A stretch of 9,421 nucleotides of DNA, taken from an uncultured bacterium. Lineage in GTDB: Bacteria; Actinomycetota; Actinomycetes; S36-B12. The notes below the pieces were generated by a model that was given only the letters and a program-made list of their open reading frames with translations, was not told the DNA's origin and did no database searches. The translations under genes and the position numbers were made by a program. Below, piece by piece: positions 1 to 5,556 of this stretch (position 1 is its first letter; every line of letters begins with the position of its first letter). The stretch is from NCBI GenBank assembly GCA_903908025.1, contig CAIVQM010000405.1, positions 1 to 9,421 on the forward strand. The letters are read 5' to 3'.

Positions 1-45
1 ACCCAGGTCAACGAGCAGCTGATCGTCGAGCTGTACTCCAAGTAG
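1..45 (+). CDS. rpsD: 30S ribosomal protein S4, C-terminal end only (partial)
   Basis: The window opens inside a reading frame that ends at the TAG at 43-45. The 14 visible residues, TQVNEQLIVELYSK, match the very conserved C-terminus of ribosomal protein S4, which usually ends in VNEQLIVE(L/F)YS(K/R). S4 is a primary 16S rRNA-binding protein of the small subunit. Its position directly before rpoA is the normal gene order in Actinomycetota and many other bacteria, which supports the call despite the short fragment. The rest of the gene lies to the left of the window. Confidence 0.9.
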   Translation, partial: TQVNEQLIVELYSK

Positions 46-56
46 TCCGGCCCAAG

Positions 57-73
57 TGTCCCCACGGGGGACA
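57..73 (+). promoter_or_regulatory. Small intercistronic hairpin between rpsD and rpoA
   Basis: TGTCCCC (57-63) is perfectly complementary to GGGGACA (67-73), giving a 7-bp GC-rich stem with a 3-base loop. A weaker 6-bp stem (GCGACG 79-84 with CGTCGC 97-102) follows it. Neither has a run of T after it, so an intrinsic terminator is unlikely. They may act as an mRNA processing or stability element between the S4 and alpha cistrons. The pairing is visible in the sequence; the function is a guess. Confidence 0.4.
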
Positions 74-117
74 GAATCGCGACGTCAAATAGAGGTCGTC
101 GCGGGAAGGAAGTCAAC

Positions 118-1137
118 GTGCTTATCAGTCAGCGTCCTGTGCTCACCGAGGAGCCGATCAGCGAGTTCCGCTCGCGTTTCGTGCTCGAGCCCCTCGAGCC
201 CGGTTTCGGCTACACCCTGGGCAACTCGCTTCGCCGCACCCTGCTGTCGTCCATCCCGGGCGCAGCCGTCACGAGCATCCGTGTCGACGGAATCCTCCAC
301 GAGTTCACCACCGTTGCGGGGGTGAAGGAGGACGTCACCGAGCTGATCCTCAACATCAAGCAGCTCGTCATCTCCTCGGAGCACGACGAGCCCGTCGTCA
401 TGTACCTGCGCAAGCAGGGTCCGGGCACGGTCACGGCGGCAGACATCCAGCCGCCGGCGGGCGTCGAGGTGCACAACCCCGACCTGCATCTCGCGACCCT
501 CAACGCGAAGGGCAAGCTCGAGATCGAGCTCGTCGTCGAGCGTGGCCGCGGTTACGTGTCCGCCGTGCTGAACAAGCAGGCAGGCCAGGAGATCGGCCGC
601 ATCCCGGTCGACTCCATCTACAGCCCGGTCCTCAAGGTGACCTACAAGGTCGAGGCCACTCGTGTCGAGCAGCGGACCGACTTCGACAAGCTCGTCATCG
701 ACGTCGAGACGAAGCAGTCGATGCGTCCGCGTGACGCGGTTGCGTCCGCAGGCAAGACCCTGGTCGAGCTCTTCGGCCTGGCGCGCGAGCTGAACCTTGA
801 CGCAGAGGGCATCGACATCGGCCCGTCGCCGACCGATGCGTTCGTGGCCGAGCAGCTGTCGACCCCGATCGAGCAGCTCGACATGACGGTCCGCTCGTAC
901 AACTGCCTCAAGCGCGAGGGCATCCACACGGTTGGCGAGCTCATCACTCGCTCCGAGGCTGACCTCCTCGACATTCGCAACTTCGGTGCGAAGTCGATCG
1001 ACGAGGTCAAGGTCAAGCTGACCAGCCTCGGCCTGGCGCTCAAGGACAGCCCTCCCGGGTTCGATCCCGGCGCTGCGGTGTACTTCACCGACGAGGACGA
1101 CGACGACCTGGCATTTGCCGAGGACGAGCAGCTCTAG
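118..1137 (+). CDS. rpoA: DNA-directed RNA polymerase subunit alpha
   Basis: The gene encodes the 339-residue alpha subunit, which dimerises to start assembly of RNA polymerase and contacts UP elements and activators through its C-terminal domain. The GTG start gives MLISQRPVLTEE, the usual actinobacterial N-terminus, and is preceded by the purine-rich GGGAAGGAAG at 103-112. The N-terminal assembly domain spans about residues 1-230 and includes the conserved GYTLGNSLRRTLLSSIPGAA (31-50). The helix-hairpin-helix C-terminal domain spans about 250-310, and R259 in TVRSYNCLK corresponds to the DNA-contacting R265 of E. coli alpha. A short acidic tail with four consecutive Asp (327-330) ends the protein. 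The gene lies 72 bp after rpsD and 43 bp before rplQ, in the same operon. The length is normal and no key residue is missing. Confidence 0.98.
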   Translation: MLISQRPVLTEEPISEFRSRFVLEPLEPGFGYTLGNSLRRTLLSSIPGAAVTSIRVDGILHEFTTVAGVKEDVTELILNIKQLVISSEHDEPVVMYLRKQGPGTVTAADIQPPAGVEVHNPDLHLATLNAKGKLEIELVVERGRGYVSAVLNKQAGQEIGRIPVDSIYSPVLKVTYKVEATRVEQRTDFDKLVIDVETKQSMRPRDAVASAGKTLVELFGLARELNLDAEGIDIGPSPTDAFVAEQLSTPIEQLDMTVRSYNCLKREGIHTVGELITRSEADLLDIRNFGAKSIDEVKVKLTSLGLALKDSPPGFDPGAAVYFTDEDDDDLAFAEDEQL

Positions 1138-1170
1138 CCCGCATCGAACGACAGCATCACGCAACGTCTG

Positions 1171-1178
1171 AGGAGAAA
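1171..1178 (+). promoter_or_regulatory. Strong ribosome binding site of rplQ
   Basis: AGGAGAAA lies just before the rplQ ATG at 1181, with 5 bases between AGGAG and the start. It is the clearest Shine-Dalgarno sequence in the window. It fits the high expression expected of a ribosomal protein and fixes the rplQ start. Confidence 0.75.
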
Positions 1179-1180
1179 GA

Positions 1181-1795
1181 ATGCCTACGCCAACTAAGGG
1201 TCCCCGTCTCGGCGGTGGTCCGGCACACGAGCGGCTCATGCTGGCCAACCTGGCCACCGCGCTGTTCGAGCACGGGCGCATCACCACCACCGAGGCCAAG
1301 GCCAAGCGCCTTCGCCCGCTGGCCGAGCGCCTGATCACCTTCGCAAAGCGCGGTGACCTTCACGCCCGCCGCCGGGTGATGACGGTCGTGCGCGACAAGT
1401 CGGTGGTGCACACGCTGTTCACCGAGATCGGCCCGAACTACGCCGGCCGTCAGGGTGGCTACACGCGAATCACCAAGATCGGTCCGCGCAAGGGCGACAA
1501 CGCGCCCATGGCCGTCATTGAGCTGGTCGAGCCGATGCTCGAGCAGGTCGTGGCCGAGGCCACGGGTGCAACCAAGCGCGCGGCGAAGGAGCAGGCCGCT
1601 GCGGCTGCTCCCGTCGCTGTCGTCGAGACCGTGGTCGACGAGGTGATCGAGGATGCCGACGGCAACGTCGTGGCAGAGGAGATCATCGACGATGTCGCGG
1701 TTGTCGACGCTGATGGCGACGTGATCGCCGAAGAGGTCGAGGTCGTCGAGATTGTTGCCGACGACGCCGAGGCTGAGCAGAAGGACGAGTCCTGA
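1181..1795 (+). CDS. rplQ: 50S ribosomal protein L17 with long acidic C-terminal extension
   Basis: L17 is a large-subunit protein near the polypeptide exit tunnel. Residues 1-120 form the conserved core: MPTPTKGPRLGG at the start, LMLANLATALFEHGRITTTEAKAKRLRP (20-47), and a C-terminal core rich in basic residues up to about 107. The protein has 204 residues against about 127 in E. coli. The extra 75-80 residues begin with an Ala-rich linker (about 133-147) and become strongly acidic. They contain two near copies of a decapeptide, DADGNVVAEE (158-167) and DADGDVIAEE (176-185). Acidic or Ala/Glu-rich L17 tails are known in Actinomycetota, but their function is not established. The gene follows rpoA in the operon. 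The start is set by the strong AGGAG and the conserved N-terminus. Confidence 0.97.
   Translation: MPTPTKGPRLGGGPAHERLMLANLATALFEHGRITTTEAKAKRLRPLAERLITFAKRGDLHARRRVMTVVRDKSVVHTLFTEIGPNYAGRQGGYTRITKIGPRKGDNAPMAVIELVEPMLEQVVAEATGATKRAAKEQAAAAAPVAVVETVVDEVIEDADGNVVAEEIIDDVAVVDADGDVIAEEVEVVEIVADDAEAEQKDES
1652..1735 (+). repeat. Duplicated acidic decapeptide motif inside the L17 tail
   Basis: Codons 158-167 (1652-1681) and 176-185 (1706-1735) of rplQ encode DADGNVVAEE and DADGDVIAEE, offset by 18 codons. The DNA copies also resemble each other (GATGCCGACGGC and GACGCTGATGGC) but differ at several codon positions. This suggests an older duplication or selection on the protein rather than a fresh DNA repeat. 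Confidence 0.7.
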
Positions 1796-1811
1796 CCGAC
1801 TCCGCCCCCTT

Positions 1812-1852
1812 GAATCAGCCCGTCCCCGGTATGCCGGGCGACGGGCTGATTC
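1812..1852 (+). terminator. Long near-perfect hairpin after rplQ, overlapping the truA start
   Basis: GAATCAGCCCGTC (1812-1824) pairs perfectly over 13 bp with GACGGGCTGATTC (1840-1852). Inside it, CCCGG (1825-1829) pairs with CCGGG (1834-1838), leaving a TATG loop (1830-1833) and one bulged C (1839). This gives about 18 bp of mostly G-C stem, 16 bases after the rplQ stop. The symmetric shape suits a bidirectional actinobacterial terminator for the ribosomal operon, a class that often lacks a U tract; none is visible here. It also holds the TTG (1810) and ATG (1831) candidate starts of truA, so it may instead limit truA translation or act as an attenuator. The structure is seen directly; its role is inferred. 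Confidence 0.7.
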
Positions 1853-2655
1853 GTCTGCGCCTGGACATCGCCTATGACGGCCGCGACTTCGCCGGTTGGG
1901 CGAAGCAGACCGACCTGCGGTCCGTTCAGGAGGAACTCGAACGGTCCTTGGGCCACCTGCTGGGGGCCGATCTCACGATCACATGCGCGGGGCGAACGGA
2001 CGCGGGCGTGCATGCACGTGGCCAGGTGGCGCATACCGACCTACCCGCCGACTTCGATGGGACGGCCCTCGACGTACGACGGCTCAATCGGGCCTTGCCG
2101 GGGGATATTCGCCTGTTGGCAATCGGCCGGGCCCCGACGGGCTTCGATGCCCGCTTCTCGGCCCTCTGGCGCCGCTACACGTACCGCGTCTGCGACAGCG
2201 TCATCGGACCGGACCCCCTGGAGCGACACGAGACCCTTCGATGGACGCGGGAACTCAACCTCGACAAGATGAACGAGGCTGGACGTGCGCTCACGGGCGA
2301 GCACGACTTTGCGGCCTTCTGCAAGCATCGCGACTACGGCACCTCGATCCGTGAACTGCAGAGACTGCACTGGCGGCGACTCCCGGACGGCATCGCGCTC
2401 ATGGAGATCCAGTCGGACGCCTTCTGCCACTCGATGGTTCGCAGCCTGGTCGGTGTGCTTCTGCCCGTGGGGGATGGGCGTCGGCCGGTTGAGTGGCCTG
2501 GCCAGATCCTCGCTGCCCGTCAGCGGCATTCGGCCGTGACCGTCATGCCGGCCCACGGCCTGGTGCTCGAAGAGGTCGCGTACCCGGACGATGCGCACAT
2601 GCTCGAGAGGCAGTCGCATACGAGGGTTCTCCGCTCGCTGCCGGGTGACGACTGA
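1831..2655 (+). CDS. truA: tRNA pseudouridine(38-40) synthase TruA
   Basis: TruA isomerises uridines 38-40 in the anticodon arm of many tRNAs. Counting from the ATG at 1831 the protein has 274 residues. It contains the family opening RLRLDIAYDG...FAGWAKQ, the catalytic motif AGRTDAGVHARGQ with nucleophile D57, FDARFSALWRRYTYRV (105-120) with the conserved active-site Tyr, and DAFCHSMVRSLVG (196-208). The start is uncertain. An in-frame TTG at 1810 would add seven residues, and neither start has a recognisable Shine-Dalgarno sequence. I prefer the ATG because the conserved region begins only a few residues later. Both starts fall in or at the edge of the strong hairpin at 1812-1852. No in-frame ATG or GTG exists between the hairpin and the conserved core, so translation must deal with this structure or use a rare codon. 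The gene ends one base before the ABC-F gene. Confidence 0.95.
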   Translation: MPGDGLIRLRLDIAYDGRDFAGWAKQTDLRSVQEELERSLGHLLGADLTITCAGRTDAGVHARGQVAHTDLPADFDGTALDVRRLNRALPGDIRLLAIGRAPTGFDARFSALWRRYTYRVCDSVIGPDPLERHETLRWTRELNLDKMNEAGRALTGEHDFAAFCKHRDYGTSIRELQRLHWRRLPDGIALMEIQSDAFCHSMVRSLVGVLLPVGDGRRPVEWPGQILAARQRHSAVTVMPAHGLVLEEVAYPDDAHMLERQSHTRVLRSLPGDD

Positions 2656-2656
2656 C

Positions 2657-4318
2657 ATGCCTCACATTGACGTCCAGCACGTCACCTATGGACTTCCAGA
2701 CGGGCGAGTGCTGCTTGACGATGTCTCCTTCCGCGTGCCCGATGGTGCGACGGCTGCACTCGTTGGTGCCAACGGGGCTGGCAAGACGACGCTGATGCGG
2801 ATGATGGCGGGCGATATCAAGCCGCACGAGGGATCCATCGTCTGCAGCGGCTCCGTCGCCGTCATGCGCCAGTTCATCGGACAGATGTCGGAAGGCACCG
2901 TGCGCGACCTGCTGATCGGTGTGAGCCCCGAGTCGTTGCAGCGTGCCGCGCGCGAGCTGGACGTGGCTGAGTTGGCCCTGATGGACAGTGATGATGAGCC
3001 CACGCAGATGCGGTACGCCCATGCGATCTCTGACTATGCGGATGCCGGGGGCTATGACGCCGAGGTGCTGTTCGACGTTGTCACCGTGGCTGCGATGGGG
3101 CAGCCGTTCGAGCGCATTCGCTGGCGGGCCGTGTCGACACTGTCGGGCGGGGAGCAGAAGCGACTCGTGCTCGAGCTGCTGCTGCGTGGCAATGCCGACA
3201 TCCTCCTGCTGGACGAGCCGGACAACTACCTTGATGTGCCGGGTAAGACCTGGCTGGAGGGGCAGCTTCGCGAGTCGCCGAAGACGGTCCTGCTCATCAG
3301 TCACGATCGAGAACTGCTGAACCAGTGTGCGAGCCATGTGATCGCCGTCGAGTTGGGTGCGGTCGGCAACACCGTCTGGGTGCACGGCGGAGGGTTCGCG
3401 ACCTTCCACGATGCGCGTGCCGATCGTTTCTCCCGGCTGGAGGAGTTGCGTCGACGGTGGGACGAGGAGCACGTCAAGCTCAAGGAGCTCGTGCTGTCGT
3501 TGAAGGTGAAGGCCAAGTTCAACGACGGTCTGGCCTCGCGATACCAGGCGGCGCAGACGCGGCTGCACAAGTTCGAGGAGGCCGGTCCGCCGATCGCTGT
3601 TCCGCGCGAGCAGAGCGTCCGGATGCGGCTGACCGGTGGCCGCACGGCGAAGCGGGCGGTTGTCTGCGAGTCGCTAGAACTGACGGGCCTGACGAAGCCC
3701 TTCGACGGCGAGGTCTGGTTCGGCGAGCGACTCGCGGTCCTCGGCGCCAACGGATCAGGCAAGTCGCACCTGCTGCGGCTGCTGGCACTCGGTGGCAGCG
3801 ACCCGGATATCGAGCATCAGCCCGTTGGCGAGGTCGAGATCCTGCCCGTGCGGCACTCCGGCTCGGCGCGGCTGGGTGCACGCGTACGCCCGGGGTGGTT
3901 CGCGCAGACGCATGTGCGTCCCGACCTGTCGGGCCGCACCCTGCTCGACATCCTGCATCGCGGCGACGAGCGTCGGACGGGCCTGCCGCGCGAGCAGGCA
4001 GCCCGTGTCCTCGATCGCTACGAACTCGCCGAGGCATCCGAGCAGGACTTCGACACCCTCTCCGGTGGCCAGCAGGCCCGCTTTCAGATCCTGCTGCTCG
4101 AGCTCAGTGGTGCCACCATGCTGCTGTTGGACGAGCCCACCGACAACCTCGATCTGGCGAGTGCCGAGGCCCTCGAAGTGGGCCTCAACCGGTTCGAGGG
4201 GACGGTCGTCGCCGTCACCCACGATCGCTGGTTCACCCGCGGCTTCGATCGCTTCTGGGTGTTCCGCGCCGACGGGACCGTCGAGGAGACTCCCGAGCCG
4301 GTCTGGGAGGCCTGGTAG
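2657..4318 (+). CDS. ABC-F family ATPase (duplicated ABC domains, no membrane part)
   Basis: The product is a 553-residue soluble protein with two ATP-binding cassettes. ABC-F proteins typically bind ribosomes and rescue or tune translation, and some give antibiotic resistance. Cassette 1 has Walker A GANGAGKTT (37-45), signature LSGGEQKR (162-169), Walker B DILLLDEPDNYLD (181-193, E187 catalytic) and switch H216. A charged, probably helical linker (about 250-312) follows. Cassette 2 has Walker A GANGSGKSH (363-371), signature LSGGQQAR (468-475), Walker B LLLDEPTDNLD (489-499, E492) and switch H522. There are no transmembrane segments, so it is not a transporter. The usual ABC-F DEPTNHLD is altered in both cassettes, and the region before the second Walker A is short, so this is a divergent subgroup. 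The ATG at 2657, one base after the truA stop, is chosen over an upstream ATG at 2591 because homology begins at MPHIDVQHVTYGL; translational coupling to truA is likely. The specific role and any resistance phenotype are unknown. Confidence 0.93.
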   Translation: MPHIDVQHVTYGLPDGRVLLDDVSFRVPDGATAALVGANGAGKTTLMRMMAGDIKPHEGSIVCSGSVAVMRQFIGQMSEGTVRDLLIGVSPESLQRAARELDVAELALMDSDDEPTQMRYAHAISDYADAGGYDAEVLFDVVTVAAMGQPFERIRWRAVSTLSGGEQKRLVLELLLRGNADILLLDEPDNYLDVPGKTWLEGQLRESPKTVLLISHDRELLNQCASHVIAVELGAVGNTVWVHGGGFATFHDARADRFSRLEELRRRWDEEHVKLKELVLSLKVKAKFNDGLASRYQAAQTRLHKFEEAGPPIAVPREQSVRMRLTGGRTAKRAVVCESLELTGLTKPFDGEVWFGERLAVLGANGSGKSHLLRLLALGGSDPDIEHQPVGEVEILPVRHSGSARLGARVRPGWFAQTHVRPDLSGRTLLDILHRGDERRTGLPREQAARVLDRYELAEASEQDFDTLSGGQQARFQILLLELSGATMLLLDEPTDNLDLASAEALEVGLNRFEGTVVAVTHDRWFTRGFDRFWVFRADGTVEETPEPVWEAW

Positions 4319-4327
4319 CCCATCCGC

Positions 4328-4376
4328 CTTGAGGTTGGTGGCGCATCCGTCGCCGAAAACCGCAACCAACCTCAAG
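4328..4376 (+). terminator. Inverted repeat after the ABC-F gene, possible terminator
   Basis: CTTGAGGTTGGT (4328-4339) is perfectly complementary to ACCAACCTCAAG (4365-4376). The 25-base interior can form a second small stem, GGCG (4340-4343) with CGCC (4351-4354). The repeat starts 9 bases after the ABC-F stop at 4318 and lies well before rplM. This position suits a factor-assisted or U-tract-less terminator closing the truA/ABC-F unit. No T run follows. The pairing is visible; terminator function is inferred from position. Confidence 0.55.
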
Positions 4377-4401
4377 ATCGACGAAATGGCGGGGGGTGGA
4401 T

Positions 4402-4430
4402 TTGGAGGGGTACCCGATGGCCGGTACTCT
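4402..4430 (+). promoter_or_regulatory. Candidate sigma-70-type promoter for rplM-rpsI-glmM
   Basis: TTGGAG (4402-4407) and TACTCT (4425-4430) are separated by 17 bases. The -10 box follows the actinobacterial TANNNT pattern and the -35 box keeps TTG. The site falls between the inverted repeat at 4328-4376 and rplM, where a promoter for the ribosomal protein pair is expected. A start near 4437 would give a 5' leader of about 130 bases. The match to consensus is only moderate. Confidence 0.4.
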
Positions 4431-4479
4431 TGGGTGCTGCTGTGGCCCGGTGCTTCCCCCGGTCGTGGTCCCGCCCAGC

Positions 4480-4527
4480 CTAGGTTCCAGGGATGGTGCC
4501 TAGTACGACGTGCCAGTGATGGCACGT
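4480..4527 (+). promoter_or_regulatory. Two tandem hairpins in the rplM 5' leader
   Basis: The first hairpin pairs CTAGG (4480-4484) with CCTAG (4499-4503) and has a partly paired interior. The second pairs ACGTGCC (4508-4514) perfectly with GGCACGT (4521-4527) around a 6-base loop. It ends 41 bases before the rplM GTG and does not cover the ribosome binding site (around ACAGG 4555-4559). Leaders of L13-S9 operons carry autoregulatory structures in E. coli and in Firmicutes (L13 leader), so a similar role is possible here. I see no direct match to those motifs. Confidence 0.35.
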
Positions 4528-4568
4528 GCAGAGTCCAGTCCCGACGAGCGAAAGACAGGTGCTGCCCC

Positions 4569-5012
4569 GTGCGCACGTACAGCCCCAAGCCCGGAGATGC
4601 CGATCCCGTATGGCATGTCATCGACGCAAATGACGTCGTCCTCGGCCGCCTCGCCTCGCATGCCGCCACTCTGCTGCGCGGCAAGCACAAGCCGACCTTC
4701 GCTCCTCATATGGACATGGGCGACTTCGTCATCATCATCAACGCCGAGAAGGTCGCCCTGACCGGCGCCAAGAAGCAGCAGAAGATGGACTTCCGCCACT
4801 CCGGCTATCCGGGCGGCCTGCGGGCAACGTCCTACAGCGAGCTGCTGGAGTCCAATCCGCGTCGCGCCGTCGAGAAGGCGGTAAAGGGAATGCTCCCGCA
4901 CAACAAGCTCGGTCGGCAGCAGATCAAGAAGCTCAAGGTCTACGCCGGCCCGAATCACCCCCATGCGGCACAGATGCCGCAGCCGTTCCAGATCACCCAG
5001 ATCGCCCAGTAG
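4569..5012 (+). CDS. rplM: 50S ribosomal protein L13
   Basis: L13 is an early-assembly large-subunit protein that binds 23S rRNA. The 147-residue product has the typical actinobacterial start MRTYSPKPGDADPVWHVIDA, then VLGRLASHAATLLRGKHKP (24-42), the DMGDFVIIINAEKVALTG block (49-66), and the signature region AVKGMLPHNKLGRQQIKKLK (104-123) followed by VYAGPNHPH. Its length matches the family (about 142-147). The GTG at 4569 is chosen because homology begins there and ACAGG at 4555-4559 offers a ribosome binding site. The open frame continues far upstream without a stop, but that extension has no homology and crosses the non-coding leader. It is followed by rpsI after 30 bp, the standard L13-S9 pair. 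Confidence 0.97.
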   Translation: MRTYSPKPGDADPVWHVIDANDVVLGRLASHAATLLRGKHKPTFAPHMDMGDFVIIINAEKVALTGAKKQQKMDFRHSGYPGGLRATSYSELLESNPRRAVEKAVKGMLPHNKLGRQQIKKLKVYAGPNHPHAAQMPQPFQITQIAQ

Positions 5013-5042
5013 TCGTGCGACGCGGCGTTAACGAGAGGACCC

Positions 5043-5552
5043 GTGGCAGTGTCTGAGGCCACCATCGACGAGACCGACATCGACGCCACCTTCGAGGAGG
5101 AGGCTGTCTCTGAGTACACGTCAGAGACCCCAACCCGCGTGGTCGCCACCCGCGAGATCGTGACTGCCCCTGCGGCAGCCACGGGTCGCCGTAAGCAGGC
5201 CATTGCCCGCGTTCGCCTGGTGCCCGGCACTGGCCAATGGACGGTCAACGGTCGCGACCTCGAGTCGTACTTCCCGAACAAGGTGCATCAGCAGGAAGTC
5301 AACGAGCCCTTCACGGTGCTCGGTGCTGAGGGCCTGTTCGACGTCATCGCGCGGATCCACGGCGGCGGCATCTCCGGCCAGGCCGGTGCGCTGCGTCTGG
5401 GTGTGGCCCGTGCGCTGAATGCGATCGACGAGGAAGGCAACCGCCCGACCCTCAAGAAGGCCGGCTTCCTGACCCGTGATCCGCGGGCCAAGGAGCGCAA
5501 GAAGTACGGTCTGAAGAAGGCTCGCAAGGCGCCTCAGTACAGCAAGCGGTAG
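5043..5552 (+). CDS. rpsI: 30S ribosomal protein S9 with acidic N-terminal extension
   Basis: S9 is a small-subunit head protein whose C-terminal tail reaches the P-site tRNA. The 169-residue product carries an extra N-terminal segment of about 45 residues, acidic in its first 30 (MAVSEATIDETDIDATFEEE). The conserved core begins at GRRKQAIARVRLVPGTG (48-64). The family signature GGGISGQAGALRLGVARAL (107-125) and the tail KKARKAPQYSKR (158-169) are present, including the terminal SKR that contacts tRNA. E. coli S9 has 130 residues; such N-terminal extensions are common in Actinomycetota. The start is a GTG with GAGAGGA at 5033-5039 just upstream, a close spacing. The gene sits between rplM and glmM. 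Confidence 0.97.
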   Translation: MAVSEATIDETDIDATFEEEAVSEYTSETPTRVVATREIVTAPAAATGRRKQAIARVRLVPGTGQWTVNGRDLESYFPNKVHQQEVNEPFTVLGAEGLFDVIARIHGGGISGQAGALRLGVARALNAIDEEGNRPTLKKAGFLTRDPRAKERKKYGLKKARKAPQYSKR

Positions 5553-5556
5553 TCCG

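Noticed and set aside
85..1338. Long open frame on the minus strand opposite rpoA (417 codons)
   Set aside because: High-GC coding sequence with G/C third positions leaves few stops in the opposite frame. The translation has no recognisable family and rpoA on the plus strand is certain.
2591..2656. Upstream ATG for the ABC-F gene that would overlap truA by 65 bp
   Set aside because: The 22 added residues have no ABC-F similarity and are encoded out of frame within the conserved 3' part of truA. The ATG at 2657 fits homology and gene coupling.
2543..3568. Long minus-strand frame opposite truA and the ABC-F gene
   Set aside because: It lies opposite two well-supported genes, is rich in low-complexity Arg/His/Gln segments, and has no recognisable motif.
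2657..4318. ABC-F gene as an acquired antibiotic-resistance determinant
   Set aside because: Base composition matches its neighbours, it is fused closely to truA, and no mobile-element signs flank it. A housekeeping role is more likely.
3325..4332. Plus-strand frame of 335 codons inside the ABC-F gene
   Set aside because: It is a +1-type shadow of the ABC-F gene with Arg/Ala/Gly-rich composition; the ABC motifs are all in the other frame.
3792..4568. Upstream extension of the rplM frame, giving a protein of 406 residues
   Set aside because: The first 259 codons overlap the ABC-F gene in another frame and cross the non-coding leader. L13 homology begins exactly at the GTG at 4569.
3755..4690. 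Minus-strand frame across the 250-bp gap before rplM
   Set aside because: No homology, no clear start signal, and it covers the ends of two certain plus-strand genes. I see no small gene in the gap itself.
4964..4981. Hairpin TGCGGCA / TGCCGCA with a 4-base loop near the end of rplM
   Set aside because: It lies in coding sequence for conserved-type L13 residues (HAAQMPQ), and stems of this size arise readily in GC-rich genes. No evidence for a regulatory role.
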